A stretch of DNA of 64,000 nucleotides from Achromobacter sp. B7 (GCF_003600685.1 NZ_CP032084.1:3844001-3908000), one strand, 5' to 3'; numbered from the stretch's first letter, positions 43,815 through 53,054 are shown. Made by a program: numbers and translations. Notes: generated by a model not told the origin, from the letters alone.

Positions 43815-44888
43815 TCAAACAAGGGAAGCTCGGTGCGACGCACCCGTGGACGCACCCATACGGCACGCAATCAGAAACGCCTGCCAGGTAGCGTCCACGT
43901 TGGCGCGGCCCTGGCCGGCGATGTCATACGCCGTGCCGTGCGCCGGCGTGGTGATGGGGATGGGCAGGCCGCCCTGCACGGTGACCCCGCGCGAAAAGCC
44001 CAGCAGCTTGATCGCGATCTGCCCCTGGTCGTGGTACATCGTGACAATTGCCTGGAACTGGCCCGCCTGCGCCTTCAGGAAAATCGTGTCGGCGGGAAAC
44101 GGTCCGGCGATGGGCAAGCCTTCCTGGTTCAGCTGCCGCACGGCGGGTTCGATGATGTCGACTTCTTCGCGCCCGCACGTGCCGCCGTCGCCGCCGTGGG
44201 GGTTGAACGCCGCGACCGCCACACGCGGCTGGGCGATGCCGTTGGCCTGCAACGACCGGTAGATCAGGCGCGTTGCGGCCTTGATGCGGTCCACGCTTAA
44301 CGCGGCGGCGGCGTCCTTCAAGGGAATGTGCGACGACACGCGCGACGTCCACAAGTCGCCCAACGTATTGAATTCACAGAAGGTGCCCGTCACGCCCAGG
44401 TACTGCGCAAAGTGGTGCAGTTCATCGTCGTGCTTCAAGCCGCCCTGCTTCATGGCGAACTTGTTCAAGGGCGCAAAGCAGATGGCGTCGATATGCCCGT
44501 CGCGCGCCGCGTCCATGCAGGCGTTCAGTACGCGCAATACCGACGCGCCGCCCGCCGCACCGGCCTGCCCCACGGTCACCTGGTCGGGGCGCACGGTGTC
44601 CATGGCCAGCCACGCGGGCCGGCTTGTGTCGGCGCGGGCCCGCACTGCCGCCATGCTGGTCACCGCTTCGGTGGGCACGTCCACGCCGGCCACGCGCTGG
44701 CCTTCGCGCCACAGCCAGGCATCGCCCACCAGCACGATATTGGCGCGTTCGCAGGCCTCGGCTTGCGCCAGCAAGCGCGCGATCAGTTCGGCGCCGATGC
44801 CGGCCGGGTCGCCCAGCGTCAAGGCCACCACGGGTTTTTGCGGCATATCCGGTTTTTGCTGCATAGCTATCTTTTGCTGCGCGTGCAT
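43815..44888 (-). CDS. pdxA2: PdxA2-type 4-hydroxythreonine-4-phosphate dehydrogenase homologue
   Basis: 357 residues. Landmarks: [45 protein letters not shown] with metal-binding histidines, [13 protein letters not shown]-like [11 protein letters not shown], and [15 protein letters not shown]. The PdxA2 branch acts in acid-sugar catabolism, oxidatively decarboxylating phosphorylated four-carbon acids, not in vitamin B6 synthesis. The operon context (Bug receptor, dehydratase, DapA-like) supports the catabolic role. GAGG lies 6 nt before the ATG. The N-terminus has a small [11 protein letters not shown] repeat. No four-carbon acid-sugar kinase gene is adjacent, so its substrate is uncertain. 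Confidence 0.88.
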   Translation of the reverse strand: MHAQQKIAMQQKPDMPQKPVVALTLGDPAGIGAELIARLLAQAEACERANIVLVGDAWLWREGQRVAGVDVPTEAVTSMAAVRARADTSRPAWLAMDTVRPDQVTVGQAGAAGGASVLRVLNACMDAARDGHIDAICFAPLNKFAMKQGGLKHDDELHHFAQYLGVTGTFCEFNTLGDLWTSRVSSHIPLKDAAAALSVDRIKAATRLIYRSLQANGIAQPRVAVAAFNPHGGDGGTCGREEVDIIEPAVRQLNQEGLPIAGPFPADTIFLKAQAGQFQAIVTMYHDQGQIAIKLLGFSRGVTVQGGLPIPITTPAHGTAYDIAGQGRANVDATWQAFLIACRMGASTGASHRASLV

Positions 44889-44895
44889 ACAAGCC

Positions 44896-45879
44896 TCACT
44901 CCACGGAAATGTGGTTCTTTTTGATGATGCCGGCGTAGCGCTGGTTTTCGGCGTTATGGAACTGCGCGAACTGCGCCTGGCTCATCGGGGTGATGTCCGC
45001 GCCAATGGCCAACAGCCGCGCCTGCGTCTCGGGCATGGCCAGAATGCGGTTCACGTCGTCGTGAATGCGTGTCTGGATGGCTGCCGGCGTGGCGGTGGGC
45101 ATGTAGATGCCGTACCAGGCGCTCATTTCGACGCCGGGCACGCCGGCCTCGGCCATCGTCGGCACGTCGGGTAGCTGCGGGTTGCGCCGCGCGCTCAGCA
45201 CCGCCAGCGCGCGCACCTTGCCGCTCTTGATGTGCGGGATGACCGACGACGCGGTTTCGAAAGCGATCTGCACCTGCCCGCCCATCAGGTCCACCATGGC
45301 CGGGCCGCTGCCGCGATACGGAATGTGCGTCATCTGCACGCCGGTGGCATCCTTGAAGAGTTCGGCCGCGATGTGTTGCGTGCTGCCCGAACCACTGCTG
45401 GCAAAGTTCAATTCACCCGGACGACGCTTCAGCAGCGCAATCAGCGCCTGCACCGAGTCGGCCGGCACCTGGTTGTTGACCACCAGGATGTTCGGCACCG
45501 CGCCCACGAACACCACGGGCGTCAGGTCGCGGTCGTTGTCGTAGGCCAGCTTCAGCAGATGCGGGGCGATGGCGTGGGCGGTGGACACGCCCATCACCAT
45601 CGTGTGGTTGTCGGCGGACTTGGAGGCCAGATCGGCGGCCAGCGTGTTGGATGCGCCCGGCTTGTTTTCCACGACCACGGTCTGGCCCAGCATCGGCCCC
45701 AGCCGGTCGGCCACGGCGCGCGCCATGGCGTCCGTGCCACCGCCGGGTGCGGACCCCACCAGCAGGCGTAGCGGCTTGGTCGGCCAGTCGGCGCGCGGCG
45801 TCTGGGCGAACGCGGATGCCGACAGGCACAGGGTGCCCGCGGCCAATGCGGCCGTCGCCGCCAATATGCGGATCTTCAT
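44896..45879 (-). CDS. Bug-family (TctC-like) periplasmic solute receptor
   Basis: 327 residues from the ATG at 45879, with AAGGAG 7-12 nt upstream. Signal peptide to about residue 26 (LAAGTLCLSASAFAQ). The receptor blocks are LRLLVGSAPGGGTDAMARAVADRLG and TVVVENKPGASN. First gene of the acid-sugar operon (Bug, pdxA2, dehydratase, DapA-like, all gaps under 15 nt), so its ligand is probably the sugar acid that feeds the pathway. A divergent LysR gene lies 120 nt upstream. Confidence 0.94.
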   Translation of the reverse strand: MKIRILAATAALAAGTLCLSASAFAQTPRADWPTKPLRLLVGSAPGGGTDAMARAVADRLGPMLGQTVVVENKPGASNTLAADLASKSADNHTMVMGVSTAHAIAPHLLKLAYDNDRDLTPVVFVGAVPNILVVNNQVPADSVQALIALLKRRPGELNFASSGSGSTQHIAAELFKDATGVQMTHIPYRGSGPAMVDLMGGQVQIAFETASSVIPHIKSGKVRALAVLSARRNPQLPDVPTMAEAGVPGVEMSAWYGIYMPTATPAAIQTRIHDDVNRILAMPETQARLLAIGADITPMSQAQFAQFHNAENQRYAGIIKKNHISVE

Positions 45880-45935
45880 GGTTGTCTCCTTGATGTTTCT
45901 TCGCCGCATGGGCTAGTTGTTGTGCAGTCATCTTA

Positions 45936-45952
45936 GAAACAACGCCTGTTTC
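45936..45952. promoter_or_regulatory. Candidate LysR operator (GAAAC-N7-GTTTC)
   Basis: An exact 5-bp inverted repeat, GAAAC AACGCCT GTTTC, midway between the divergent Bug operon and LysR gene. Spacing and symmetry suit a LysR-type regulator site. No experimental motif is known to me. Confidence 0.45.
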
Positions 45953-45999
45953 CGTAAAATGAAACTTTTGCACCAACCGTTCACCACAGGCGATCAATC

Positions 46000-46929
46000 A
46001 TGGAACGCAACTTGAATGTGCCCGCCCTGCTGTCGCGGCTGCGCATGCGCCAGATCGTGCTGCTGCTGGCTATCGACGAACGCGGCACGCTGCGCGCGGC
46101 GGCGGCGCAGCTGAACATGACGCAGTCGGCCGCCAGCAAAATGCTGCACGAACTGGAATTGGCGTTGGGGCAGCCCCTGTTTGAACGGGTGGGTCGCGGG
46201 CTGGCGCTGACGCCCGCCGGCGTATGCGTGATGGGCTACTTTCGCGGCATGCGCGGCACCATGTCGTCGCTGGCGCGCGAGCTGGATGAATTGCGGCTGG
46301 GCAGCGCGGGCAAACTCTTCATCGGCAGCATCATGGCGGCCTCGCCCGGCCACCTGACCGACGCCTTGCTGCGCCTGAAGCAGACCTATCCGCTGCTGGC
46401 CGTGGAAATTGCCACGGGCACCAGCGACCTGCTGATCGCGCAGCTGAACGAAGGCAAGCTGGATGTGGTGATCGGCCGCATGCTGACCCTGTCGGACCGC
46501 AACTACGTGTTCCGGCCCATCGGCGACGAGGCGCTGTCGGTGATCGCGGCGGTGGACCATCCGCTGGCCGGGCAAAAGCGCCTGGCGTTCGACGCCATGT
46601 TGGCGTATCCCTGGATCTTGCAGCCGCACGGCAGCCCGATGCGCGATGTGATCGAACAGGAATTCCGGTCGCACAACGTGGCCACGCCGCCGGGGCTGAT
46701 CGAGTCCGCGTCCATTTTGACCACCACCAACCTGGCGATGAAGTCGCACATGCTGGGGGTGATTCCCGAATCGGTGGCCAGCCGGTATGCGGCGCACGGG
46801 CTGCTGGCCATCCTGCCCTACCAGATACGCCAGTCGCTGACCGAGTTCGGCAGCATCGTCCCGCGCGACCGCCCATTAAGCGCGGCGGGCCAGCATTTTG
46901 TGGACCTGCTGCACGATATTCAACGATGA
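46000..46929 (+). CDS. LysR-family transcriptional regulator
   Basis: 309 residues. The HTH is in residues ~10-75: RMRQIVLLLAIDERGTLRAAAAQLNMTQSAASKMLHELE. The effector-binding domain follows (LFIGSIMAASPGHLTDALLRL, LDVVIGRMLTLSDRNYVFRPIGDE). The ALSA-like PHGSPMRDVIEQEF segment is typical of regulators of sugar-acid or galactarate-type operons. Divergent from the Bug/pdxA2/dehydratase/DapA-like operon, which it presumably controls. Confidence 0.93.
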   Translation: MERNLNVPALLSRLRMRQIVLLLAIDERGTLRAAAAQLNMTQSAASKMLHELELALGQPLFERVGRGLALTPAGVCVMGYFRGMRGTMSSLARELDELRLGSAGKLFIGSIMAASPGHLTDALLRLKQTYPLLAVEIATGTSDLLIAQLNEGKLDVVIGRMLTLSDRNYVFRPIGDEALSVIAAVDHPLAGQKRLAFDAMLAYPWILQPHGSPMRDVIEQEFRSHNVATPPGLIESASILTTTNLAMKSHMLGVIPESVASRYAAHGLLAILPYQIRQSLTEFGSIVPRDRPLSAAGQHFVDLLHDIQR

Positions 46930-47015
46930 TGCGCGCGCGTTAGGCGAATTTTGCGTATCAGGGGAAGTACAATCGCCGATTGCGCCCCGCGCGCGTTTTA
47001 TCCGAGGTTTTCCCC

Positions 47016-47363
47016 GTGAGTGCCCTGCCCGCCTGTCCGAAATGCCAATCCGAATACACCTACGAAGACGGCGGCAACTACGTCTGCCCGGAGTGCGCGC
47101 ATGAATGGTCCATCGCGGCCGGCGATGACACCGCAGCCACCGAGGACGCCCGCGTCTACCGCGATTCGGCCGGCAACGTGCTGCAGGACGGCGACACCAT
47201 CACCGTCATCAAGGACTTGAAGCTCAAGGGCTCGGGCGGCGTGGTCAAGATGGGCACGAAGGTCAAGGGCATCCGCCTGGTCGACAGCGACCACGACATC
47301 GAGTGCAAGATCGACGGCTTTGGCCAGATGAGCCTGAAGTCGGAATTCGTGAAGAAGGTCTAG
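47016..47363 (+). CDS. yjdM: YjdM/PhnA zinc-ribbon protein
   Basis: 115 residues. Starts at GTG 47016 with GAGG upstream; the earlier in-frame ATG would add a non-homologous leader. The N-terminal zinc ribbon is [25 protein letters not shown] (four cysteines in two CxxC). The PhnA C-terminal domain begins near residue 55 ([32 protein letters not shown]). Despite its old name, no phosphonate-cleaving activity is generally assigned. Convergent with the cbb3 accessory genes. Confidence 0.93.
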   Translation: MSALPACPKCQSEYTYEDGGNYVCPECAHEWSIAAGDDTAATEDARVYRDSAGNVLQDGDTITVIKDLKLKGSGGVVKMGTKVKGIRLVDSDHDIECKIDGFGQMSLKSEFVKKV

Positions 47364-47384
47364 CGTCCGGTTGCGCCTGTCGCA

Positions 47385-47409
47385 CTGCCCCGCGCACGGC
47401 GCGGGGCAG
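47385..47409. terminator. GC-rich hairpin between yjdM and the cco cluster
   Basis: Ten-base arms CTGCCCCGCG (47385-47394) and CGCGGGGCAG (47400-47409) with a 5-nt loop. Only a weak T-tract (GTTCT) follows in the plus direction. It probably terminates yjdM and may serve the convergent cco transcript as a barrier. Confidence 0.6.
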
Positions 47410-47416
47410 CGTTCTA

Positions 47417-47653
47417 TCAAAGGTCTTCGTCTTCAACCGCCTTGGGCATCAGGTAGGCGGTCAGCAGGCTGGACAGCCCCGCCATCACCCACAGCACGAA
47501 GAACGACACCGTGTAAAAGCCCACGCGCCCGGTGGGCACGTGCCCGAAGATGGCCACATCCAGCGGGTCGATCAGCGCGAAGATCAACGCGCTGCCCATC
47601 GCCGCCGCCAAGAACGACGGCCACAAAATCCACATCAATGAACGCAGGCCCAT
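47417..47653 (-). CDS. Small two-helix membrane protein at the end of the cco cluster
   Basis: 78 residues, two hydrophobic segments (LMWILWPSFLAAAMGSALIFAL; VGFYTVSFFVLWVMAGLSSLLTAYL) and an acidic end (KAVEDEDL). No named family is recognised. It follows the ccoH-like gene by 15 nt on the same strand, so it is most likely part of the cbb3 maturation operon. Confidence 0.75.
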   Translation of the reverse strand: MGLRSLMWILWPSFLAAAMGSALIFALIDPLDVAIFGHVPTGRVGFYTVSFFVLWVMAGLSSLLTAYLMPKAVEDEDL

Positions 47654-47668
47654 CTGTGCTCTCCCTGG

Positions 47669-47905
47669 TTAAGGGTTGGCTTGCGCGGCGCGTGCGCCCT
47701 CGCTTGCCCGGGGTGCGACCTGTTCGATCACCAGGCCGCGCTTGACCACGCCGTCCTGGATCGGCTCGTGGGTGAAGTTGCTGTAGGCGAAGTAGATCGT
47801 GATGAAGCATCCGATCATGGCCGCGAAGGGGCCGGCCATCAGGATCCACGGCCAGGGCTCGCGGTACCAGGGCTTGGGCGTGGGCAGGGATGAGGCGGTT
47901 GTCAT
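47669..47905 (-). CDS. ccoH: FixH/CcoH-like cbb3 oxidase assembly protein (short)
   Basis: 78 residues with one membrane helix (WPWILMAGPFAAMIGCFITIYFAY), preceded by a Pro/Trp-rich lead PKPWYREPWPW, as in FixH. Typical FixH proteins are ~150 residues with a periplasmic domain; here only a short Pro/Ala-rich tail follows the helix, so it is a truncated or minimal form. Position directly behind ccoG supports the call. FixH/CcoH stabilises the cbb3 oxidase during assembly. Confidence 0.75.
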   Translation of the reverse strand: MTTASSLPTPKPWYREPWPWILMAGPFAAMIGCFITIYFAYSNFTHEPIQDGVVKRGLVIEQVAPRASEGARAAQANP

Positions 47906-47934
47906 GGAAAGTCCTTGAAGCGGGCGAAGCGGGC

Positions 47935-49425
47935 TTAATCGGGTACGTAGAAACTGGCGGCTTCGTCGGTCTGGATGGACCGGTTTTCGCCGTCGTGGCC
48001 GCGCGCGCGCAGCGTGATGGGATGGGCGCCCGGCTCCACGCCGGCAGGCGCGCGGATCACCATGGGCACCAGCTTGTTGGCGGCCGGCTCCACGTCAACC
48101 ATGTCGGACCCTTGGCGCCCGGCCATCACTTGCAGGCCCGGCATGCCGTCCGCCGACAGGCGCAACCGCATGGCGGTGTCCGACGTGTTGATGATTTGCA
48201 GGCGGTAGACGTTTTCGATCTGCCCGCCGGCCACTTCGCGGCCCAAGGCGCCCCGGTCACGGATGACGTCGACCCGCAAGGGGTTGCGCATGGCCAGCGA
48301 CGCCACAAAGGCCACGGCCAGTATCAGGATCAGCGTGCCGTAGATCAGCACGCGCGGGCGCAGCAGATGCGAGCGCGCGCTTTTGGCGCTCAGGCCATCC
48401 TGCATGGCGCGGTCGGAGGTGTAGCGAATCAGGCCGGGTTCGTACTGCATCTTGTCCATGACCTGCTCGCAGGCGTCGATACAGGCGCCGCAGCCGATGC
48501 ACATGTATTGCAGGCCGTCGCGGATGTCGATGCCGGTGGGGCACACTTGCACGCACAGGCTGCAATCGACACAGTCGCCCAGGCCGGCCGCCTTGTGATC
48601 CACTTTGCGCGAGCGCCCGCCGCGCGGGTCGCCCCGGCGCTTGTCATACGTAACCACAAAGGTGTCCGGGTCCACCATGACGCTTTGGAAGCGGGCATAG
48701 GGGCACATGTACTTGCACACGGATTCGCGCATGAAGCCGGCGTTGCCCCAGGTGGCAAAGCCATAGAACAACATCCAGAACCATTGCCACGGGCCGAGTT
48801 GCAGCGTGAACAATTCGTGGCCCAGTTCGCGGATCGGCGCGAAATAGCCGATGAAGGTCGACCCCGTCCACCAGGCCAGCGCAATCCACAGCACATGCTT
48901 GGTGATCTTTACGCGCGCCTTGTGCAGGCTCCAGGGTGCTTCGTCCAGACGGATGCGGGCGATGCGGTCGCCTTCGACCTTGCGCTCGATCCACATGAAG
49001 ATTTCGGTGTAGACGGTTTGCGGACAGGCGTAGCCGCAGAACAGTCGGCCGGCGACGGCGGTGAACAGGAACAGCGCCAGCGCCGAGATGACCAGCAGCA
49101 CGGCCAGGTACACCACGTCTTGCGGCCACAGCACCAGGCCGAACAGATAGAACTTGCGCGCGCCCAGGTCGAACAGCACGGCTTGGCGGCCGTTCCATTG
49201 CAGCCAGGGCAAGCCGTAGAAGATCAGCTGCGTGATGAAGACAAACGCGATGCGCCAGCGGGCAAAGTTGCCGCTGACGGATCGCGGATAGATCTTGCTG
49301 CGCACGCCGGCCAGCGTCTGCTCCAGGGTTTCGGCCCCGGGACGAGGCGGACGTGTGTGCGGGCGCCAGGGCGGCGGGTCGCCGCCAGGCTGCGTGCCGA
49401 CGCTTGCGGTTGACCCTTCATCCAT
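47935..49425 (-). CDS. ccoG: CcoG (FixG/RdxA) cbb3 oxidase accessory ferredoxin-like protein
   Basis: 496 residues from the ATG at 49425 (GGAG upstream). About five membrane helices. The cytosolic segment carries two [4Fe-4S] motifs, CVDCSLCVQVCPTGIDI and CIGCGACIDACEQVMD. The FCGYACPQTVYTEIFMWIE segment near the N-terminus is characteristic of CcoG. A periplasmic immunoglobulin-like C-terminal domain follows. CcoG reduces copper(II) for insertion into the cbb3 catalytic subunit. That role is notable here because the neighbouring copper-pump gene is incomplete. Confidence 0.95.
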   Translation of the reverse strand: MDEGSTASVGTQPGGDPPPWRPHTRPPRPGAETLEQTLAGVRSKIYPRSVSGNFARWRIAFVFITQLIFYGLPWLQWNGRQAVLFDLGARKFYLFGLVLWPQDVVYLAVLLVISALALFLFTAVAGRLFCGYACPQTVYTEIFMWIERKVEGDRIARIRLDEAPWSLHKARVKITKHVLWIALAWWTGSTFIGYFAPIRELGHELFTLQLGPWQWFWMLFYGFATWGNAGFMRESVCKYMCPYARFQSVMVDPDTFVVTYDKRRGDPRGGRSRKVDHKAAGLGDCVDCSLCVQVCPTGIDIRDGLQYMCIGCGACIDACEQVMDKMQYEPGLIRYTSDRAMQDGLSAKSARSHLLRPRVLIYGTLILILAVAFVASLAMRNPLRVDVIRDRGALGREVAGGQIENVYRLQIINTSDTAMRLRLSADGMPGLQVMAGRQGSDMVDVEPAANKLVPMVIRAPAGVEPGAHPITLRARGHDGENRSIQTDEAASFYVPD

Positions 49426-49501
49426 ATGCTGCTCCGTACTGTAAGTCCATTGATGTGAAGGGCCGCCGGGGCGTCCCTTCACCTATGCGCCGCCGGCCGC
49501 G

Positions 49502-50533
49502 TTACTTGACCGCCGTGGTGCCGCCGACCGCGGCGGTACCGACCGCCGCGGTGCCGACCGCCGCGGTACCGACCGCCGCGGTATCGACCGCCGCGGTGCC
49601 GACCGCCGCCTGCCCGCCCGCTTCCGGCTTGTTCGACAAGCCCCATACCCACGCCGTCAACACCTTGATCTGCTCGGGATTCAGGATGTGTTCGTGCGCC
49701 GGCATGCGGTTGTCGCGACCGTCCAGGATGGTCTTGACGATGGAGGCTTCCGACGAGCCATACAGCCACACGTCGTCCGTCAGGTTGGGCGCGCCCACCA
49801 GCTGGTTGCCCTTGCCGTCCACACCGTGACAGGCGACGCAGAAGTTGCCGAACTCGCGCTTGCCACGAAACACGCGCACCGGGTCCGCCGTTAGCCCCGA
49901 CAAGGACCGCACATACTGCGCGATGTCGCCGGCCGTCTTGGCATCGATGGCGGCCTTCCACGGCGGCATCACGCCATGGCGCCCTTCCTTGATGGTCTTC
50001 ATGATGGTTTCGGGCGAACCGCCGTGCAGCCAGTCACCATCGGTCAGGTTGGGAAAGCTGGGGCCGCCCTTGGCGTCCGAGCCATGGCACTGCGCGCAGT
50101 TGTTCAGGAACAGGCGCTGGCCGATTTCACGGGCGCCCGTGTCCTGCGCGATCTGCGGCACGGTCATCGTTTCAAAACGCGCGTAGATGGGGCGCACGGC
50201 CTCGGCCATCTTGGCCTGCTGCCGCGCCACTTCCTCGGTGCTGCTGTAGCCCAGCTGGCCCTTGTACGAACCCAGGCCGGGCATGAAGAACAGATAGCCC
50301 AGCGCGAACAGGCACGCCAGCAGGTACATCCACGTCCACCACGTGGGAACAGGATTGTTCAGTTCGGTCAGGTCGCCGTCCCAGACGTGGCCGGTGTCTT
50401 CCACCTGCCCGGCGGCCGGCTTGGCGCCCAGCCAGCGGCGCTGCGTATACAGCAGCCACACGCACCAGACCACGCCGCCCACGGCAACGACCGAAATGAA
50501 AATGCCCCAGAAGCCATTGACGAAATCGCTCAT
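49502..50533 (-). CDS. ccoP: CcoP, cbb3-type cytochrome c oxidase diheme subunit III
   Basis: 343 residues. N-terminal membrane helix and the linker LNNPVPTWWTWMYLLACLFALGYLFF. Two c-type heme sites, CAQCHGSD near residue 144 and CVACHGVDGKGN near 231, each followed by its methionine-ligand region. The last ~32 residues are a five-residue AAVGT repeat encoded by a 15-bp tandem array, not usual in CcoP. It accepts electrons from soluble cytochromes and passes them through CcoO to CcoN. The start overlaps the ccoQ stop by 3 nt. Confidence 0.96.
   Translation of the reverse strand: MSDFVNGFWGIFISVVAVGGVVWCVWLLYTQRRWLGAKPAAGQVEDTGHVWDGDLTELNNPVPTWWTWMYLLACLFALGYLFFMPGLGSYKGQLGYSSTEEVARQQAKMAEAVRPIYARFETMTVPQIAQDTGAREIGQRLFLNNCAQCHGSDAKGGPSFPNLTDGDWLHGGSPETIMKTIKEGRHGVMPPWKAAIDAKTAGDIAQYVRSLSGLTADPVRVFRGKREFGNFCVACHGVDGKGNQLVGAPNLTDDVWLYGSSEASIVKTILDGRDNRMPAHEHILNPEQIKVLTAWVWGLSNKPEAGGQAAVGTAAVDTAAVGTAAVGTAAVGTAAVGGTTAVK
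49526..49610. repeat. 15-bp in-frame tandem repeat at the ccoP 3' end
   Basis: Five or more near-identical units of GACCGCCGCGGTACC. On the minus strand they give the pentapeptide Ala-Ala-Val-Gly-Thr repeated at the C-terminus of CcoP. Confidence 0.95.
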
Positions 50534-50706
50534 GACCGATTCGCTCCATCTTGTTGTGCCTGTCCGAATTCATCGGGCAGTGCGAACGGCAACATGGCCG
50601 ATTCGCGATTGGCGCTCTGGCGCCCGCGCGAGCAGGCCCACCAGACGATGCCGAAAAAGGTCGCCATGGAAATGGCGGTAATGAATGCGCTCAGGATGCC
50701 CAGCAT
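50530..50706 (-). CDS. ccoQ: CcoQ (FixQ), small cbb3 oxidase subunit
   Basis: 58 residues with one membrane helix (ILSAFITAISMATFFGIVWWACSRG) and a short hydrophilic tail LPFALPDEFG, the classic CcoQ/FixQ plan. Its stop overlaps the ccoP start (ATGA, 50530-50533), and its start is 2 nt after the ccoO stop. Stabilises the cbb3 complex, mainly the CcoP association. Confidence 0.9.
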   Translation of the reverse strand: MLGILSAFITAISMATFFGIVWWACSRGRQSANRESAMLPFALPDEFGQAQQDGANRS

Positions 50707-50708
50707 GA

Positions 50709-51467
50709 TCAGCCTCCCGAAGCCGCCGGCACGGCGGCTTGTGCAGCGGGTTGTGCAACGGGTTGTGCAACGGGTTGTGCAGCCGATTGCGCGGCGGCCT
50801 TCTTCGCCGCTTCGGCCGCCCGGGCCTCTTCGGCCTGCTTGGCGCGGCGCACGCCCACGCCCAGGCTTTGCAGGTAATCGACCAGCGCGTCTTCTTCCGT
50901 CTTGCCCTCGATGGCCTTGGGCGCGCCGGCGATCTGCTCGTCCGTGTAAGGCACGCCCAGCTTGCGCAGGGCAAGCATGCGTTCGGATACGTTCTGACCG
51001 GTGATCACCGTCTTTTGCAACCACGGATACGCGGGCATGTTCGATTCGGGCACCACCTTGCGCGGGTCGCGCAAGTGGATGCGGTGCCAGTCGTCGGAAT
51101 AGCGTTCGCCCACGCGCGCCAGGTCGGGCCCGGTGCGCTTGGAACCCCACAGGAACGGATGATCGAAGACCGATTCGGCGGCCGTCGAATACGAACCGTA
51201 GCGCTGCACCTCGGCGGCCAGCACGCGCACCTGTTGCGAGTGGCAGCCCACGCAGCCTTCACGGATGTACACGTCGCGGCCCATCAGCCGCAGCGGGCTG
51301 TAGGGCTCGACGCCCGCCACCGGCTGCGTCGTGCTGTGCTGAAAGAACAGCGGAATGATCTGCACCAGGCCCGCGAAGGACACCACCAGGATGCTGGCGA
51401 TGATCATCCAGCCGATGTTCTTCTCAAGCGTCTGGTGAGAAAAGAAGCCAGTTTTTTTGTTGGCCAT
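50709..51467 (-). CDS. ccoO: CcoO, cbb3-type cytochrome c oxidase monoheme subunit II
   Basis: 252 residues from the ATG at 51467 (GAGGA upstream). One N-terminal helix and a single heme site [11 protein letters not shown] at about residue 69. Further family blocks are [31 protein letters not shown] and [12 protein letters not shown]. The C-terminal ~35 residues are an Ala/Lys/Gln/Pro repeat ([15 protein letters not shown]) from a 12-bp array. Part of the ccoNOQP operon, following ccoN by 10 nt. Confidence 0.96.
   Translation of the reverse strand: MANKKTGFFSHQTLEKNIGWMIIASILVVSFAGLVQIIPLFFQHSTTQPVAGVEPYSPLRLMGRDVYIREGCVGCHSQQVRVLAAEVQRYGSYSTAAESVFDHPFLWGSKRTGPDLARVGERYSDDWHRIHLRDPRKVVPESNMPAYPWLQKTVITGQNVSERMLALRKLGVPYTDEQIAGAPKAIEGKTEEDALVDYLQSLGVGVRRAKQAEEARAAEAAKKAAAQSAAQPVAQPVAQPAAQAAVPAASGG
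50736..50795. repeat. 12-bp in-frame tandem repeat at the ccoO 3' end
   Basis: Five units of GGGTTGTGCAAC type (two identical, three diverged). On the minus strand they encode Ala-Gln-Pro-Val repeats. Confidence 0.92.
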
Positions 51468-51477
51468 GATGTCCTCG

Positions 51478-52974
51478 TCAAACAGTGGCGGGCACGGCGG
51501 GCGCGGCGGGTGCGGCGACCGACGGGCGAGCGGCATGGGGATCGTCAAGCGGAATGGCGGGGTTGACCGGCTGCGCGCCGCGCACCGTCTTCCACACGTT
51601 CCAGGCCATCACGAACACGCCCGACAGGAACAAGGTGCCACCCAGCAAGCGGATCAGGTAGTACGGAACCCGGGTCTTCAGTTCTTCGACAAAGCTGTAG
51701 ACCAGCGTGCCGTCGGAGGCCGTGTCGCGCCACATCAGGCCCTGCTGCACCCCGGCAATCCACATCGCGGCGATGTACAGCACCACGCCGATGGTGGCGA
51801 TCCAGAAGTGCAGTTCAATGGCCTTCACGCTGTACATCTTTTCGCGGCCATACAGGCGCGGGATCAGGTAGTAGAGCGAGCCGAAGGAAATCATCGCGAC
51901 CCAGCCCAGCGCGCCGGAGTGCACGTGGCCGATGGTCCAGTCCGTGTAGTGCGACAGCGCGTTGACGGTGCGGATCGACATCATCGACCCTTCGAACGTG
52001 GACATGCCGTAGAACGACAGCGCGGTGACCATGAACTTCAGGATCGGGTCGGTGCGCAGCTTGTACCAGGCGCCTTGCAGCGTCATGATGCCGTTGATCA
52101 TCCCGCCCCAGGACGGCGCCAGCAGGATCAGCGAAAACGTCATGCCCAGCGATTGCGTCCAGTCAGGCAGCGACGTGTACAGCAAGTGGTGCGGACCCGC
52201 CCACATGTACGTGAAGGCCAGCGCCCAGAAGTGGACGATGGACAGGCGGTAGGAATAGATGGGGCGGCCGGCCTGCTTGGGCACGAAGTAATACATCATG
52301 CCCAGGAAGCTGGTGGTCAGGAAAAAGCCCACCGCGTTATGGCCGTACCACCACTGCACCATGGCGTCCTGCACGCCGGCGTACGCCGAGTACGACTTCC
52401 ACATCGACACCGGCATTTCGATGTTGTTGAAGATGTGCAGGATGGCGATGGTCAGGATGTACGAGCCGAAGAACCAGTTGGCCACGTAGATGTGCTTGGA
52501 CCGGCGCTTGATGATGGTGCCGAAGAACACGATGGCGTAGGCGACCCAGACCAAGGTGATCAGGATGTCGATGGGCCATTCCAGTTCGGCGTATTCCTTG
52601 CTGCTGGTAAAGCCCATGGGCAAGGTGATCGCGGCGGCGACGATGACGATCTGCCAGCCCCAGAACGTGAAGGCGGCCAGCTTGTCGCAGAACAAGCGCG
52701 CCTGACAGGTGCGCTGGACAACGTAGTACGACGTCGTGAACAGAGCGCTGCCGCCAAAGGCGAAGATCACCGCGTTGGTGTGCAGCGGGCGCAGGCGGCC
52801 GTAGCTGAGCCATGCGGTGTCGAAATTCAACTGCGGCCAAATCAGCTGCGCGGCGATAAATACGCCCACAGCCATGCCGACTATTCCCCACACCACCGTC
52901 ATGAGCGCGAACTGCCTCACGATCTTGTAGTTGAAGGTATCGGCCTTGCTTGCGATTGCGGGGCAATCGTTCAT
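51478..52974 (-). CDS. ccoN: CcoN, cbb3-type cytochrome c oxidase catalytic subunit I
   Basis: 498 residues from the ATG at 52974; longer frames to 53085 would cover the FNR box and are rejected. Twelve-helix heme-copper oxidase: [19 protein letters not shown] (low-spin heme His), [30 protein letters not shown] (Cu-B His and cross-link Tyr region), [17 protein letters not shown] (two Cu-B histidines) and [20 protein letters not shown] (heme b3/b histidines). It reduces oxygen to water at low oxygen tension. Expressed from an FNR-box promoter 67 nt upstream. Confidence 0.97.
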   Translation of the reverse strand: MNDCPAIASKADTFNYKIVRQFALMTVVWGIVGMAVGVFIAAQLIWPQLNFDTAWLSYGRLRPLHTNAVIFAFGGSALFTTSYYVVQRTCQARLFCDKLAAFTFWGWQIVIVAAAITLPMGFTSSKEYAELEWPIDILITLVWVAYAIVFFGTIIKRRSKHIYVANWFFGSYILTIAILHIFNNIEMPVSMWKSYSAYAGVQDAMVQWWYGHNAVGFFLTTSFLGMMYYFVPKQAGRPIYSYRLSIVHFWALAFTYMWAGPHHLLYTSLPDWTQSLGMTFSLILLAPSWGGMINGIMTLQGAWYKLRTDPILKFMVTALSFYGMSTFEGSMMSIRTVNALSHYTDWTIGHVHSGALGWVAMISFGSLYYLIPRLYGREKMYSVKAIELHFWIATIGVVLYIAAMWIAGVQQGLMWRDTASDGTLVYSFVEELKTRVPYYLIRLLGGTLFLSGVFVMAWNVWKTVRGAQPVNPAIPLDDPHAARPSVAAPAAPAVPATV

Positions 52975-53040
52975 CACCCTTCCCCTAAAGTAACAAATAG
53001 CTCCAGGCTTGAATGATGGGACTAGGCACACAAGTCGACG

Positions 53041-53054
53041 TTGATATGGATCAA
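53041..53054. promoter_or_regulatory. FNR/ANR box upstream of ccoN
   Basis: TTGAT-ATGG-ATCAA, a perfect match to the FNR consensus half-sites, ending 67 nt upstream of the ccoN start. It is placed for low-oxygen activation of ccoNOQP-GH. Confidence 0.92.
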
